Positions 11,196-21,867 of a DNA stretch of 64,000 nucleotides are shown piece by piece. Position 1 is the first letter of the stretch, and each line of letters starts with the position of its first letter. Below the pieces are notes generated by a model. It made no database searches. It was not told the DNA's origin and saw nothing but the letters and a program-made list of their open reading frames with translations. This DNA comes from Lyophyllum atratum (lineage: Eukaryota; Basidiomycota; Agaricomycetes; Agaricales; Lyophyllaceae): positions 1,984,001 to 2,048,000 of the forward strand of contig JACGCN010000004.1 in assembly GCA_014905825.1 (NCBI GenBank), in the 5' to 3' direction. A program made the position numbers and the translations under genes.

Positions 11196-12509
11196 ATATC
11201 TAATCAGTGATTTGCTAGTCAACTTTTCATGTTCAACATCGTTCGTCGTCGACTCTCGCTACCACCACGTCACGCTGGGCGGCATTGCAACTGTGAAACG
11301 TCTTACAGTATGTATATCTAATGTTATCTTACTGGGTTTGGTGTCCTTACGTTGCTAAACTTGTTGAATTCAATTTTACAGGTATATCATGCTATTTTGC
11401 CGTTCCTAGCCCTGAGGACACGCACAGCGCCCTCCTCCACTGTAGAAGGATTATGAAATGGCGGGGGAAGATTAATGGTAACCCTTTGTGCCATTTCCTG
11501 CAGATTTGGCAGGGAGAAGCATGCAGTGGCTCAAGCGACTCTCGAGGGAGCAAGGCAGAAGGAAGAAAGAGCAGGGCAGACGCCAGGTGGGCGAGAGCCA
11601 TTTAGGTGCGTCCGGCTACCCCTCTATGACTACTGACCTCATGTACCCTACTCATAGCCATCCCGACCCCTCTGCCTCGCAGCAGCGGAGAGCGTGCACA
11701 CGACCCCATTCTCCATGCGAAGCCGCATCCCCCACTACGTCGCCACACGAGCACAGCACTTTCCACTGCACAAGCCTGCTCTGACTCCCAACGACGGCTC
11801 TCAGAGCCAAGCCGTCACAGGCACGAAGGCATCTAGCACCTACTCCGGTGCTCACCTACACATCGCGCACCCCACCCACCCTGGTGCCCGAACGCAGCTC
11901 GCTCGATGACTTTTTCGGGTACCACAATCTGCCTCTCGTACGCACGAGAGCCGGCACGGCCTTAGCACCCTACGTCGAGGACTTGCTTAATAGCTATTCC
12001 GGCCCCTCCGCCCGGCATCTAGCACTGCGCCGCCACGACTTGCTGTAAGAGGCCGATCGACACCACACCCTCGAGGCCTGGATCCTCAAGCAAGCCGTTG
12101 AATTGAACTCCAAGTTGCCCGCTCGTTTGATTCATTTGAGCAAGGTTCCGACAGTCGACGGGTACCTTTCCTTCCTGATTTCTCTCGGTCATTGCTCACT
12201 GCTTCTTTGAAGCTTGAGTGCGCGATATTCTCACGCAATCGCATCATCCGAGTCCTTTGTTCGTCGGTCGATGCGGCATGGAAAGGGCCGTACACAATGT
12301 GACTAAGAATTTGATTATCTCTACACAGTTATCATAGAGCTCGCCGTGCATCTGGTATGGTTCTGCGCTCCCCCTACGGACGTCCCATGCGGTGTCACTC
12401 CTCTCTGACCACAATGATTGAAGAGTTGATCGAGAAATACATTGCAGGCTAGACAATGTTGACCGCAAGTCTACTGGTGGTATGTACTCATGATAGACTC
12501 CATTCCGAT

Positions 12510-12740
12510 CCTCGCTCAACGCCATCATCTACTGGCAAAGCCCCCCGTAAGCAAGTCCCTCCCAAATTCTCGGCACGTAAGACCGCCGTGAGTATCTCAG
12601 CCCGCCTTGTCTTTTCCGACTTGGTTCTCATGGAGGTCGCGTCTTAGGCCGCCGCCGGTGGTGTGTAGAAGCCCCATCGCTTCAGGCCCGGAACTGTCAC
12701 CTTGCTCGAATCTTCGAAAAGGACCTGAGAAACTGGTATT
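12510..12740 (+). pseudogene. Histone H3 pseudogene fragment
   Basis: The translation reads STGKAPRKQVPPKFSARKTA (12522-12587). A GT..AG intron (12588-12647) follows, then AAAGGV-stop-KPHRFRPGTVTLLE (12648 on). This matches the histone H3 N-terminal tail and the start of its core (KAPRKQ, ARKSA, GGVKKPHRFRPGTVALRE). The first residues before STGK are altered with no ATG in place. A TAG (12664-12666) replaces the first Lys of GGVKKPHR and a TGA follows at 12726-12728, with the H3 frame lost after that. The H3 core (alpha1-3) is absent. Retaining an intron argues for a DNA-level duplicate, not a processed retrocopy. Confidence 0.8.
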
Positions 12741-14064
12741 TGTTTTGGGTGATGCTGCACAACTGAGCACGGGCCACGACGGAGCTCTGTACAGCCAGGT
12801 AAGAACATATTTTTCCAGATCTCAAATCCGTTGACTACATCTGATCACGGTTTTTTTATCACTCAGTCCGTCGACGTCGTCATTCCCAACGCATGGACAG
12901 TCGACTCAACCTGTCTCTCATCATATGAATTGAATATTCGAAAGATGCGAAACCTCCTTGATCTCGTAAGATGTGGACCGAATGCACAAGATGCACGACC
13001 TCTCCGATTATTGCTACCGCTACTAACGCCTACATAGCCCCACACTGAATTCGATGCCGACCGTGCTGCGTATCTCCCCATCTCGCCCAAGTGCTCCTGT
13101 GTCCGAGGTCTATGGCTCTGCATGTGTCCTTGGTATCAGGAGCTGATATGTGGATCACGAGATGGGATATCCAGGCCAGCAGAATATGTGCGGGGGCGGG
13201 GGCGTGATGAGTACTCGGCCAACAGGTAAAAGCCGCTTAGTGGGATGGGGCGAGGGTTAGCGAGGAGTGTCGCTAGGTGAGCATCCCCTAAGCTTAGAAT
13301 TGAAATACGCAGCTTGCTGCTTTGTATAATCGGGTCTATATGTTCCCCGAGGGGGCGATCCGTGTTCTGACCGTACAAACTTATAAAAATGACCATCCGT
13401 ACGTGTAGCACTTGATGCCAGGCCTGGGACAAATTGCTTCGCCTACTGGCAGGCGCCATGGAGGTGCAAGAGGAGTGCCACAAGACTGAGGTTGCGAATA
13501 ACCTCTAGTGAAGAATTTTAGTTGTATGTCACATCATAGATTCTTGATTGTCGTTGGATGTGCATTTAGAAAGAATAACTGATTATATTCTAAAGGTTGT
13601 GACTATATATGCCGTATTATAAGCAGAGATATATATATTAGGGGTATTCGGGCAGTGTGGTATAGAAAAAGAGGGATTACATGTAAGTTATACGTTCGAA
13701 TCCCTGGAAAAGTGTCCGGCTGGCGTCCGGGTAAAACGAGTATAACTAACAATAGAGTTTCAACTGTGCCTATGATACTATAAGTGCCGGATTGATTTCC
13801 AACCTAAATGTCTCTACACACTGCTGCTTTTACAAAGAAGTCATATAGGACAAGAACTCGGACTTGCTGTTTAGCGATTGGACAAGCAAGGTCATGCACT
13901 CAATGCACAATTGATACATCGACACAGACCCGCTATGTCTGAAAATTCCTTAAGACTTTTATTTAACAAAATCCCTAAACAGCTGGGGTGGAAGCTGCTC
14001 AGAAGGTCCAACCTAATCGTACACCGTTCATGAAGGCTCGTATGAGTATGTATGTAACCGTAAC

Positions 14065-14163
14065 AGATGAAAGGTAGTCTATGCATTCGGGGTCCTGGCA
14101 TTGTTTGGTTCAGGGCAGATTACAAATCACTGTTAAGCGAAGCTGAGCAGTCGCTGTTGCCAT
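14065..14163 (-). repeat. Inverted repeat, right arm
   Basis: Reverse complement of the 11109-11195 arm, with an extra 11-nt segment next to ATTTGTAATCTG. It lies 2.87 kb from the left arm. No target-site duplication could be recognised by eye. Confidence 0.85.
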
Positions 14164-14376
14164 AATTTGGCCATTGAACGGGCTATTGATATTGCAGCTT
14201 GCTTAGTCTCTCAAAAACTTCCCTACACGTATTTCCGAGGAAGCTTGGTTAGCCTGAGTACGCGATCAACATGCTCGGTCCTGCAGGCACAGGGTTAATG
14301 CGTGGCTACTAGTAGCAACCAAGTTGTATACAACAGCATGCGCGTGGTTCTATAGAACACCCCCATCCCTTGCTCT

Positions 14377-15264
14377 CTATTCATCTCCATTACCAGACTT
14401 CAATCGATGTATCTGGCGCCTCTTGATCCCAGCGGCTGCCTGGACGCCAAGTTTGTTGACATATTGTGCCTGATTCAGCATGTAGCCCATTGGATCGGCG
14501 TTGTCTGCCTGCATTTCTGTGAGTTTCGGTGTTATAAGGAGCTTGGATTCAGCCTTTTGCCTTACTCCGGGGATAACAGGGGAGGTGTTCTTGCCTTTCC
14601 TTCGTAGCACCTGGCAATGGTTGTTACGTCTATTGACTTGGGAGAATCTGAGCAAGTCTTTTGAATTGAGCTCCCAGACTTCCGCTGACCACGTTCCCTA
14701 GTTGAATTTGCGCACAATATCTTTAGCCGCCCATCACAGTGGCCGGTCCAGGCATTTCATGCTACCCAATGGCTCTGTACGCTCTAGTCCTCATAATCTG
14801 TACACTACAAGCTGTCTCACTGGCCATATGATTCATGAACAGTTGTGACCCATCCACATGTTGTCCACATCGCATCTTTTACGATCTTTTTCGGACCAAT
14901 CGTGGTGTTACTGCCTCTTCTGCTGTTGCACGAGCTTGTCATCGCAGTTCTTTTTAACCTAAGTTTCATCATGCACGGAATGCTTCCAGGTGACCACTGT
15001 TCTTTCGTCAGTATCCTCCGTGTCACTCACATCACATGCACGTCTTGTCAAGGCTCCGTCGATGATCGCTATCTTGCTCTCCACTCTGCCCTTGATGATC
15101 TGAAGGGGTCTATATTCTCCTCCGTGGACGCTTTGGGTGCAAGATATAACAAGTTGACTACAGAATACTGGCCTTTGGTAATTGTTCGGTTACTCGGCTT
15201 TGGACTAGGAGGACTTGCGCTGTATAGTATCATGAGTGAAAAGCAGAGGCAGAGCGCCTGAAGC
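14377..15264. other. Two unrecognised ORF remnants
   Basis: On the minus strand, 14377 to about 14560 encodes KLTEMQADNADPMGYMLNQA and a tail ending RRQIHRLKSGNGDE, coding-like in composition but without a clear start or family. On the plus strand, 14845-15261 is open (138 aa), with two hydrophobic segments near its N-terminus (around IFFGPIVVLLPLLLLHEL) and one near the C-terminus (LVIVRLLGFGLGGLALYSI). It could be a small membrane protein of unknown function. Neither can be named from sequence. Confidence 0.3.
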
Positions 15265-15539
15265 TTGCATGGCTACATAGACCTTTTACCACGCTTGAAG
15301 AGATTGACTACAGACTTGACGTCCCAGGACACCAGACTGCTCATAGAGAAAGGCGGGAATCGCTCATCTGGGTATCGTTACAATTACGTATGCTATATGT
15401 CAATACTTGGTGGAAGAGCTGTACCTTACGATATGAGCGACCTTTCCCCTGCGTTTAATATATCCCCTCGGGTGGTTCATTCTGCCTCGCCATCTTTCAC
15501 GACTCGGGCCTCACTACTCCTCCCTCCGCGGTAAAGATC

Positions 15540-15680
15540 CCCATCTCTGCTAATTAACGTGTCTATGCGCATTGTGAAGCCAAAGGGTATTCTCGAGAAC
15601 GATCCCACGTGGTACAATACTGCTGCCGCCGTATTCTCGAAGACGAAGTAAAATGCGGCATGGGACAACTCGACAACATC
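15540..15680 (-). pseudogene. Duplicated 3'-end fragment of the DUF6533-like gene
   Basis: This stretch resembles the terminal exon of the gene just upstream on the same strand. GCATTGTGAAGCCAAAGGGT here matches GCATCGTGAAGCCCGAGGGA at about 15850, with further matches across about 90-110 nt (CGATCCC, TATTCTCGAAG versus GTTCCCGAAG). Only the 3' end is present, so it is a partial tandem copy. Confidence 0.55.
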
Positions 15681-15824
15681 AATATGAATCTGACACTACG
15701 GACTAAGCTGTTCTCGTGAATGGCGATAGAACATGGTATAAGGTGATACGTACAAATGAACGCGGCGCATTCACCATCCTAGAATCCAGCAGTCTCCGAA
15801 CTTCAAGTCTCAAGATCCAGATCG

Positions 15825-17208
15825 TCATGTAAGAAAACCAGCGGATCCATGTGCATCGTGAAGCCCGAGGGATATTCTTGTGTCCCGATCCCGCGCATCG
15901 TATGGCTCCCGTGTTCCCGAAGGCGAAGCAACGTCCGACATGAAAGAACGCTCACCGCCGTCAGATGAAGTCTGGTACACGGAATGAGTGATTTTTGTTG
16001 CCTTGAATGATGGCAAATAATTGTGGAGCACGCACACGACCAACATGCTGGCCACTGTGTCCAGCTCTGAGACAGCGGTAATGCCAAGAAAAATCATTAT
16101 CACCAGTGAGAATGATAAACAGCATATATAGTAGAGAACCCCTGTGTACACAGAGGTTTTAGGTGGGAGCATCCAGGACTACACAGAGACACATACCATC
16201 GAGATGCACAAGTCTCAGAAAACTCGTTCCCGGATTTTTGATACCTGGGTTTAGTATTCAGTCTATAAATTCGCAGACCAAAGCATCCAATTCACAGTGC
16301 TGATATGCCTTAATTGAGGAAAGGGTGATAACCACTGCATACGAGTATAACGTGTGAGACAAGGTCTACACACTTGAATGGTCAAGGGACTTACCACAAT
16401 AAAATAAGAATATCAGGCAAAAGTCGATAAAAAGATGGAACGATTTGAGTCCATACAGGACCGGAGGCGATGCGCTGCTCGACCTGCATAAGCCAGGAAA
16501 ATTAGGGTCTACTCACTCATCCGTTAGTAGTAGCTCGGCAGCTGAGTTCCACACAATGCTCGAGGCCCACCTTGGCGAATTGTTGAAAGACCCAAAAGGA
16601 CGAATACGGTCGTCCATAAAGTTGGAAAGAATATAAAGAAGAAGATCGTTATGTTACGATTTCTGTTCCAGACAGCCCACGTTCGCAAGGCAAAAATCGC
16701 TGAGAAAATGTCAGCCCTACACTCTAGCGACAAAGAAATTTCAATTAGATACATTCACAGACACATATACAAACCTTCGCTGGCCCTAGAAGCACCAAAC
16801 GACAATTCACGGTTAGAAAATTTCGACCAAATGAGTGACGACGACTTACATGGGAGAAGTCTCTGATAAGATTCGCATTGAAATTGATGCACTAGCCAAA
16901 AGCGAATCCAGTAAGCACAGCGTGATAGTCTGCGAGACCATTTCTTACAATATACCAGAGCAGGCAAAACGACAAAAGGCGGATACCGTGCAGCAAGATA
17001 AAGAACCTTTGGGATGTTCCAAGGAGCCTTCCAAATGAAAGTGACCTCGGTTGAAAGAGTACATGCATACTCATATAACTTATGAAGGGAATAAGCGTCA
17101 TTATGCTAGAAACCCTGGAGGAAAGTACTGAATACTAACACACAGGGTTAGGCAAGCAACTGCGTATTCGGCAATATCAATGTCAATACCGAGAAAAATA
17201 GCATTCAT
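15825..17208 (-). CDS. DUF6533-like multi-pass membrane protein
   Basis: A multi-exon gene on the minus strand. A likely first exon is 17208-17140 (MNAIFLGIDIDIAEYAVACL...). A second from 17078 carries YEYACTLSTEVTFIWKAPWN and KVLYLAARY, matching the DUF6533 N-terminal pattern. Further on are SEAIFALRTWAVWNRNR with the next membrane helix (about 16700-16540) and a last exon (about 16160-15825) with GVLYYICCLSFSLVIMIFLG and a polar tail. The order of these motifs is that of the large basidiomycete family of six- to seven-helix proteins of unknown function. I could not fix every junction between 16950 and 16160, so exon structure is incomplete and a damaged copy is possible. Confidence 0.6.
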
Positions 17209-18439
17209 TTTGCGTACTGTTTATATTTTGAGCGATGAACGCCTGAGGACATCGATGAAGATATGTGTTGCCATTTGTAACTTGTCGACTCACTATCCGT
17301 AGCTGCCAGTGATCCGCCATTGGCCGTGACCAGTTTCAACGATCTGCCAGCGATCCGTGTGGCCTATGTACTTTGAATAGGGTACTGAATAGCTTCAGAC
17401 GGCCCCGCCAGGAGGCAACGATGGAAGAGATCGGCATCACACTAGATGGCCGCTGAACTTATATCAAGCTTGCGCGGTGGCCATGTGGTCGCCTGACACT
17501 CGAAGCTTATTTTCAGATGCCGGCGGAATCTTACCCGTCCCTAGTCTTGCTCCCTGGTTACTCTGAATGGAGCCGAATAATGCAGGCGGACATAGCAATG
17601 TACAATACTTATCACTCTGCGCCTTGGGGCCGGCAGTTTCCAGTCGTTACGCCCACATGCTCATGTGAAGAAAGTAGCCCTTATCCGTGTAGTGGAGTGG
17701 ACGACAACAGAATGTGCGGGACGAAGCCTTCGACGCAGAAATCAGCATCCCATGTTAGATGACTCAAGACCCACCTTTGCCGGCATCACGGTACTCCTAC
17801 CCTTCCTGCTCACCGCGGTGGCAATACCTCCAGCCCTGTTCTCTCCGTCCTCTTCCGAAACGCGATCTCTTGACGGCTGAACAGCTCCTCATGACGTCAC
17901 CGCGGGATTGGCAGCATTGGATATCAGAAGCGGATTTAAGGTATTCGGCCCAGCTGTGCAGCAGGAAGTATGAGATCAAAAGCTATGAGTCCGCAAGGGT
18001 AGGATGGAAAGGGCTAGCATACAGGCGAAGGTGAATACTACGATTACATGGCTGGGTACAGGCGAACAAAACGTACATAGAAGTTGCAATCCTTGCGGAC
18101 ACTGTTTTTGGCGACGGATCGGGTATATGGGGTGGGCAAGCCTCTGCTTTCTGCCTTGATCGTAGGCGTCCTAGTTGCTACGCGTTGATGATGACAGTTG
18201 GATAGCGGCTTGATGATACCGCAAATGTTCGAAGTTGGTCGCTGAAACGATCTGCCATGCTATGCGTAGGTGACAGTTGGACAGCGGCTTGATGATCGCG
18301 AATGTCCAACGTTGGTCGTTGAAATGACCTGTCATACTCGTTTTCGAGGAGATGAGTTTCAAACCACTCATTCAGGCAATTGTAGCAACGGAAAGCATCA
18401 GAATACAGCAATAGGTACAAGAAGCGCGTACAGTATAAT
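17209..18439. other. Intergenic interval with a short tandem repeat
   Basis: No gene recognised. Short plus-strand frames near 17517-17880 have no family features. A 79-bp tandem repeat sits at 18193-18350. Confidence 0.4.
18193..18350. repeat. Tandem direct repeat, two 79-bp copies
   Basis: Copies 18193-18271 and 18272-18350 share GACAGTTGGAYAGCGGCTTG, AATGTYC.A.GTTGGTCG, TGAAA and CTGYCAT. They are about 80% alike by eye. They lie just beyond the 3' end of TAF6. Confidence 0.75.
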
Positions 18440-20070
18440 TCAAACAGAGTCCCCGGACCCAGACATTCCCAAAATCTCTCTAGCCCAGGTTGCATCCGCT
18501 GCAACTGGCTCCGCGAAGAGGTCCCCAAGTACCTCCCTCAGTTGCGTCACTAGCGCGGCATCTGCAGGATTCGTCACGTCCAGCGGATACACCATGTCTG
18601 ACGATGATGGCTTCAGCACACGCAGCGCATCCTAAAGCACAACATAAGCAAATGAAAAACTGGAGGAACGACATGTGACAGACCATGACAGAATTGATGA
18701 GTGCCCCAGACTCGCCACCAATCCGACATTCGCTTTCCACGACCTTCGCACCACCACCCTCGACGAGCCCTTTCCGTACGGCCTCTTTTCCGACGCCTAA
18801 TAGCCCACGAATCGCACCCTCGCGCGTGCCCTTGCTTTTGCCCGGCGAAATGAGGGCAAGCAAGAGGGTTTTCATGATACGTGGAGAGAGTGAGGGGTAT
18901 GTCGTCGAATGTTGTGTTAGCACACGGGAGAGCGTTTGAGATGCTGTCGTTCGTAAATGAGTGGCATGTGAAGGGGGAAGCGCCGAGTGTAGGAGTGTTG
19001 ACAGTATGGGTGGAAGGATTTGATGTAGCTATCATAGTATGGTTTTTAAGACCGGTTTCAGGAGCTACGAAGACAGAAGACTCACGTAGGGTTCAACAAA
19101 GAGCGTGTTGTTTTCCAGCAGTGCACTTATGACGTCTAACATGACCTCCAAGGTCTTTCCGTCGCTTTCGCTCTGAACGCCTTCCTTTAGTGACCCAACA
19201 ACTCCTTCTCCAACCCACCGAATCAGATATGGGAGGAGGGCTTGAAGTCCAGCGTCGTTTCTCAGACTTGCTAATGCAGCCGTTCGTTTCACGAAATCGT
19301 TCGATGGCGGTAGCAACGATGTCGTGAGGCGCGTATAATACAGTTGTAATTCGCGGGATAGGACCTGTTTCACGAGCTTCTGTTGCTGTTGCTGTTGTTG
19401 CTGCTGTCGTTTCGCTGCAGGATTCTGCGCAAGCGCCCCATTTCCATTAACCAGTGGTTCGGTCTTTATCATGTCGACGTCTATATCTCGTGGAATAGCC
19501 GGTGGGTTCTCCGGTATGAGGGGTTGAACGCCTTCTACAGCGAGCCAATGTGCCGTCCAGCTTACACCTTTGGGAAGCGCGATTTTCTCTTCCCGCAGCA
19601 CACGATCGAAGTCGATCTCTTCGTCTTCTACAAAATAGACTGGACCTGCCGCTTGCACATGAGGAAATGGCAAGGCCCTTCTGAATGACGGCGGGTTTGA
19701 CGACGAGTGGCCATAGAGAGGCTCGATGTTGAGAACGCGAAACGCTTGGTCAATGTCGGATGTGGTCATCGTCGTTCGTCGACCGTGACGCATAAATCTC
19801 GCAGCTTCCTGAACATAATTAGAGAAAAACAACCGACACTTTGCAATGCATACCTCGATGACTTGGTGTATCCGATACTCAACATCGCTCGCCAGCGCTG
19901 AAGCCACGGGATCTGAGATGTTTATGCTCAGTGTCTCTGCAGCATCCTTCAGGACACGCAATGGTTCATCATTAACATCACTGTAAGCACTGATCCCTTA
20001 CTTTTATCGCCTCGATCTTGTAGACCCCCGTATGCTGATTCTGGGCACCCCGTGGTTTGGCCTTGCTCAT
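18440..20070 (-). CDS. TAF6: TFIID/SAGA subunit TAF6
   Basis: Five exons: 20070-20002, 19946-19854, 19808-19086, 19028-18684, 18631-18440 (1422 nt, 473 aa, one frame). Residues about 15-75 form the histone fold (VYKIEAIK, DAAETLSINISDPVASALA, DVEYRIHQVIEEAARFM, TTSDIDQAFRVLNIEPLYG), which pairs with TAF9. A linker follows with a run of nine Gln near 19390-19416. The C-terminal half (RELQLYYTRLTTSLL onward, with YPSLSPRIMKTLLLALI) is the TAF6 HEAT-repeat domain. The protein is a core subunit of TFIID, and in yeast also of SAGA, for RNA polymerase II start-site assembly. The start is set by MSKAKPRG and the intron directly after EAIK. Confidence 0.95.
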
Positions 20071-21184
20071 CGAGGCGGTGAAACAGAACCTGCATGTACA
20101 CCTGCTTGTTATTCAGGATCACAGTAAACAGGACAACACATACGCTTTCTCACGGCGACACCTACCAAAACAAATTTCCATTCAAGATGAACTTGCGACG
20201 TCCTTCGAATCCGAACGCACTTCGACCAAACCGAGTCACCTCCACGATCCATTTACCCTGCTGCGAGAGAAGTTCTACTAGACTCATACAAATCCGCGGA
20301 AGACGTGCGAAAAGCCTTTCCAGAACAACTTGATCCGAGCTGCCCAACTCCATGTCGTTTAATTTGCTACAAGTTTTGAGAGGTTCTAAAGATCTCGTAT
20401 GGAAGGGCTGACGGGTGGTAGGGTTCTGACGGCAACTAATTAGGAGCCCAGCCAATTGCATGAGCCGAACGGATGTATCAAGGAGCCAAGGACTGCAACT
20501 CCATGCGACCTTCGTCCTGAGGCCCTGACAGAGACCGCCACGCGAGGACATGGTACGCGAACCCTGCACAGGGTGTGGCTCGGTGTGGTTAAGATCTCAT
20601 GTGAGATTCGAATCGAACAAAGCCAAATGCTCATCGAAATTTCCCGAAGAAATGATACTTGATTGGCGACATCTTCAACTTGTTCTTCGCAGATCTCCTG
20701 CCGGGTTTGTGGTGTTGACTGGCAGAGATACCTATCCACGCGAGCTTTCAAGCTTCATCTCTCGAGGTTTGATTGATTGGCGATAACGTATCCTGTAGCA
20801 GACATCTATTCAAGCTGCAAGAAGAGGCTAGTCCTGGACACTGGAACTAACAGTCTAGCAGACGCGATAGGACGCGATAAATCGATTACAGCAATTTACA
20901 GAATCTCAAGCAAGTACCGCAATCGCTGTCTCATGCTAGTCATGGTGAAGTGCCACCAACGTCGCATCTCCCGAGGTCCACGCACTATGACATATCCACA
21001 AAGCAGATATATAAGTGAGAGCCACGCCTTTAGTTCAACGTGATACCGAGTCAGAATCATATCGACTGATGGTGTTCAGCTGACTAGATTGATGACTCGA
21101 GCTGCCTGTTTTCATCTTATTAATACCGGGAGATGTAAGAATCAGGAAGACCCTCTCAAATCCTACTCACACAGGAGGCGTATC
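20071..21184. other. Intergenic region between divergent TAF6 and GNAT genes
   Basis: No gene recognised. Open frames of 60-135 codons occur on both strands (for example around 20160-20570) but none shows a family motif or codon pattern that persuades me. It serves as the upstream region of both flanking genes. Confidence 0.4.
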
Positions 21185-21784
21185 ATGCCGGCATACTGTG
21201 TATCTACAGTCCCACGTCCGCCCAGCGAAGCATACATCACAAATTATTCCGCTATCCGTTTACTGGGGCTCCAGCGTGATGAGCACGCTTTCGGATCGAT
21301 TTACGAACGCGAGTTGAAGTTCACCAGGGATCAGTGGCGCGAGCGGCTCGACGCATCAGATAGAACTACTTTCTTCATACGCGCCGAAAATCCCTCAGAT
21401 CATGGACTCGAGAGCGAGGAGAATTGGGTCGGCACAGCATCATTTTTGACTCCAGACTTCCTGGAGGCCCTAGGCTTCTTCCCGCCCAAACACCTAGTAC
21501 GGGACGACAAAGCGGTGTGCATCTTGGTGGGTATGTGGATACATACGGAGCATCGGAGACGGGGATTGGGAAGGCGGTTAATCGAGGCGATCATAGAAAA
21601 GGTCCGGAGCGACGATGGTCGAGCAAGCAGGAAGGTGTTAATGCTACAGGTGCATGAGAATAATGCCGAGGCAAGGGGACTATATGAGAGCTTGGGTTTC
21701 GTGAACGATGGGCCGGGTGATGATGATGATTCGCCGGGGGAGATTTGGATGTCGTTTTGTCTGGATGGGAGGGAAGGTATATAG
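21185..21784 (+). CDS. GNAT-family N-acetyltransferase
   Basis: Single-exon gene, 199 aa, beginning MPAYCVSTVPRPPSEA. It has the GNAT fold signatures. The acetyl-CoA pyrophosphate-binding motif A is HRRRGLGRRLIEAI after the strand AVCILVGMWIHT. Motif B is NNAEARGLYESLGFVNDG, near the C-terminus. The N-terminal IRLLGLQRDEHAFGSIYERE is helix alpha1-alpha2. The acetyl acceptor cannot be predicted. The ATG at 21185 is chosen because the GNAT domain begins soon after; an upstream in-frame ATG at 21089 exists but adds non-conserved residues. It converges with the MFS gene, 83 bp between stops. Confidence 0.85.
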   Translation: MPAYCVSTVPRPPSEAYITNYSAIRLLGLQRDEHAFGSIYERELKFTRDQWRERLDASDRTTFFIRAENPSDHGLESEENWVGTASFLTPDFLEALGFFPPKHLVRDDKAVCILVGMWIHTEHRRRGLGRRLIEAIIEKVRSDDGRASRKVLMLQVHENNAEARGLYESLGFVNDGPGDDDDSPGEIWMSFCLDGREGI

Positions 21785-21867
21785 CGACGAAGATATCATA
21801 CTCGTGCATAGATGCCTGCGTACGGAACGTTTGGTTACATACAAGGATACAGTGAGATGGATAACAA

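Larger units (their letters stand above)
11098..14376. other. Accessory interval with inverted repeat and decayed genes
   Basis: No intact gene recognised. A near-identical inverted repeat (arms 11109-11195 and 14065-14163) brackets about 2.9 kb. Inside, 11480-12110 has open plus-strand stretches (around SSLDDFFGYHNLPLVRT at about 11900 and TLEAWILKQAVELNSKLP at about 12070) that are interrupted by stops and may be remains of one gene. A broken histone H3 copy lies at 12510-12740, and 12840-12960 has a further short open stretch. 13500-13900 is AT-rich without a gene. Confidence 0.5.

Noticed and set aside
13640..13720. tRNA-like stretch with GTTCGAATCCC on the plus strand
   Set aside because: The T stem does not pair well and no acceptor stem or clear anticodon arm can be built. 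It may be a decayed tRNA or SINE fragment but I cannot support it.
3716..18350. Possible CRISPR-like repeat arrays
   Set aside because: Each tandem repeat here has only two adjacent copies with no spacers, and the genome is fungal.
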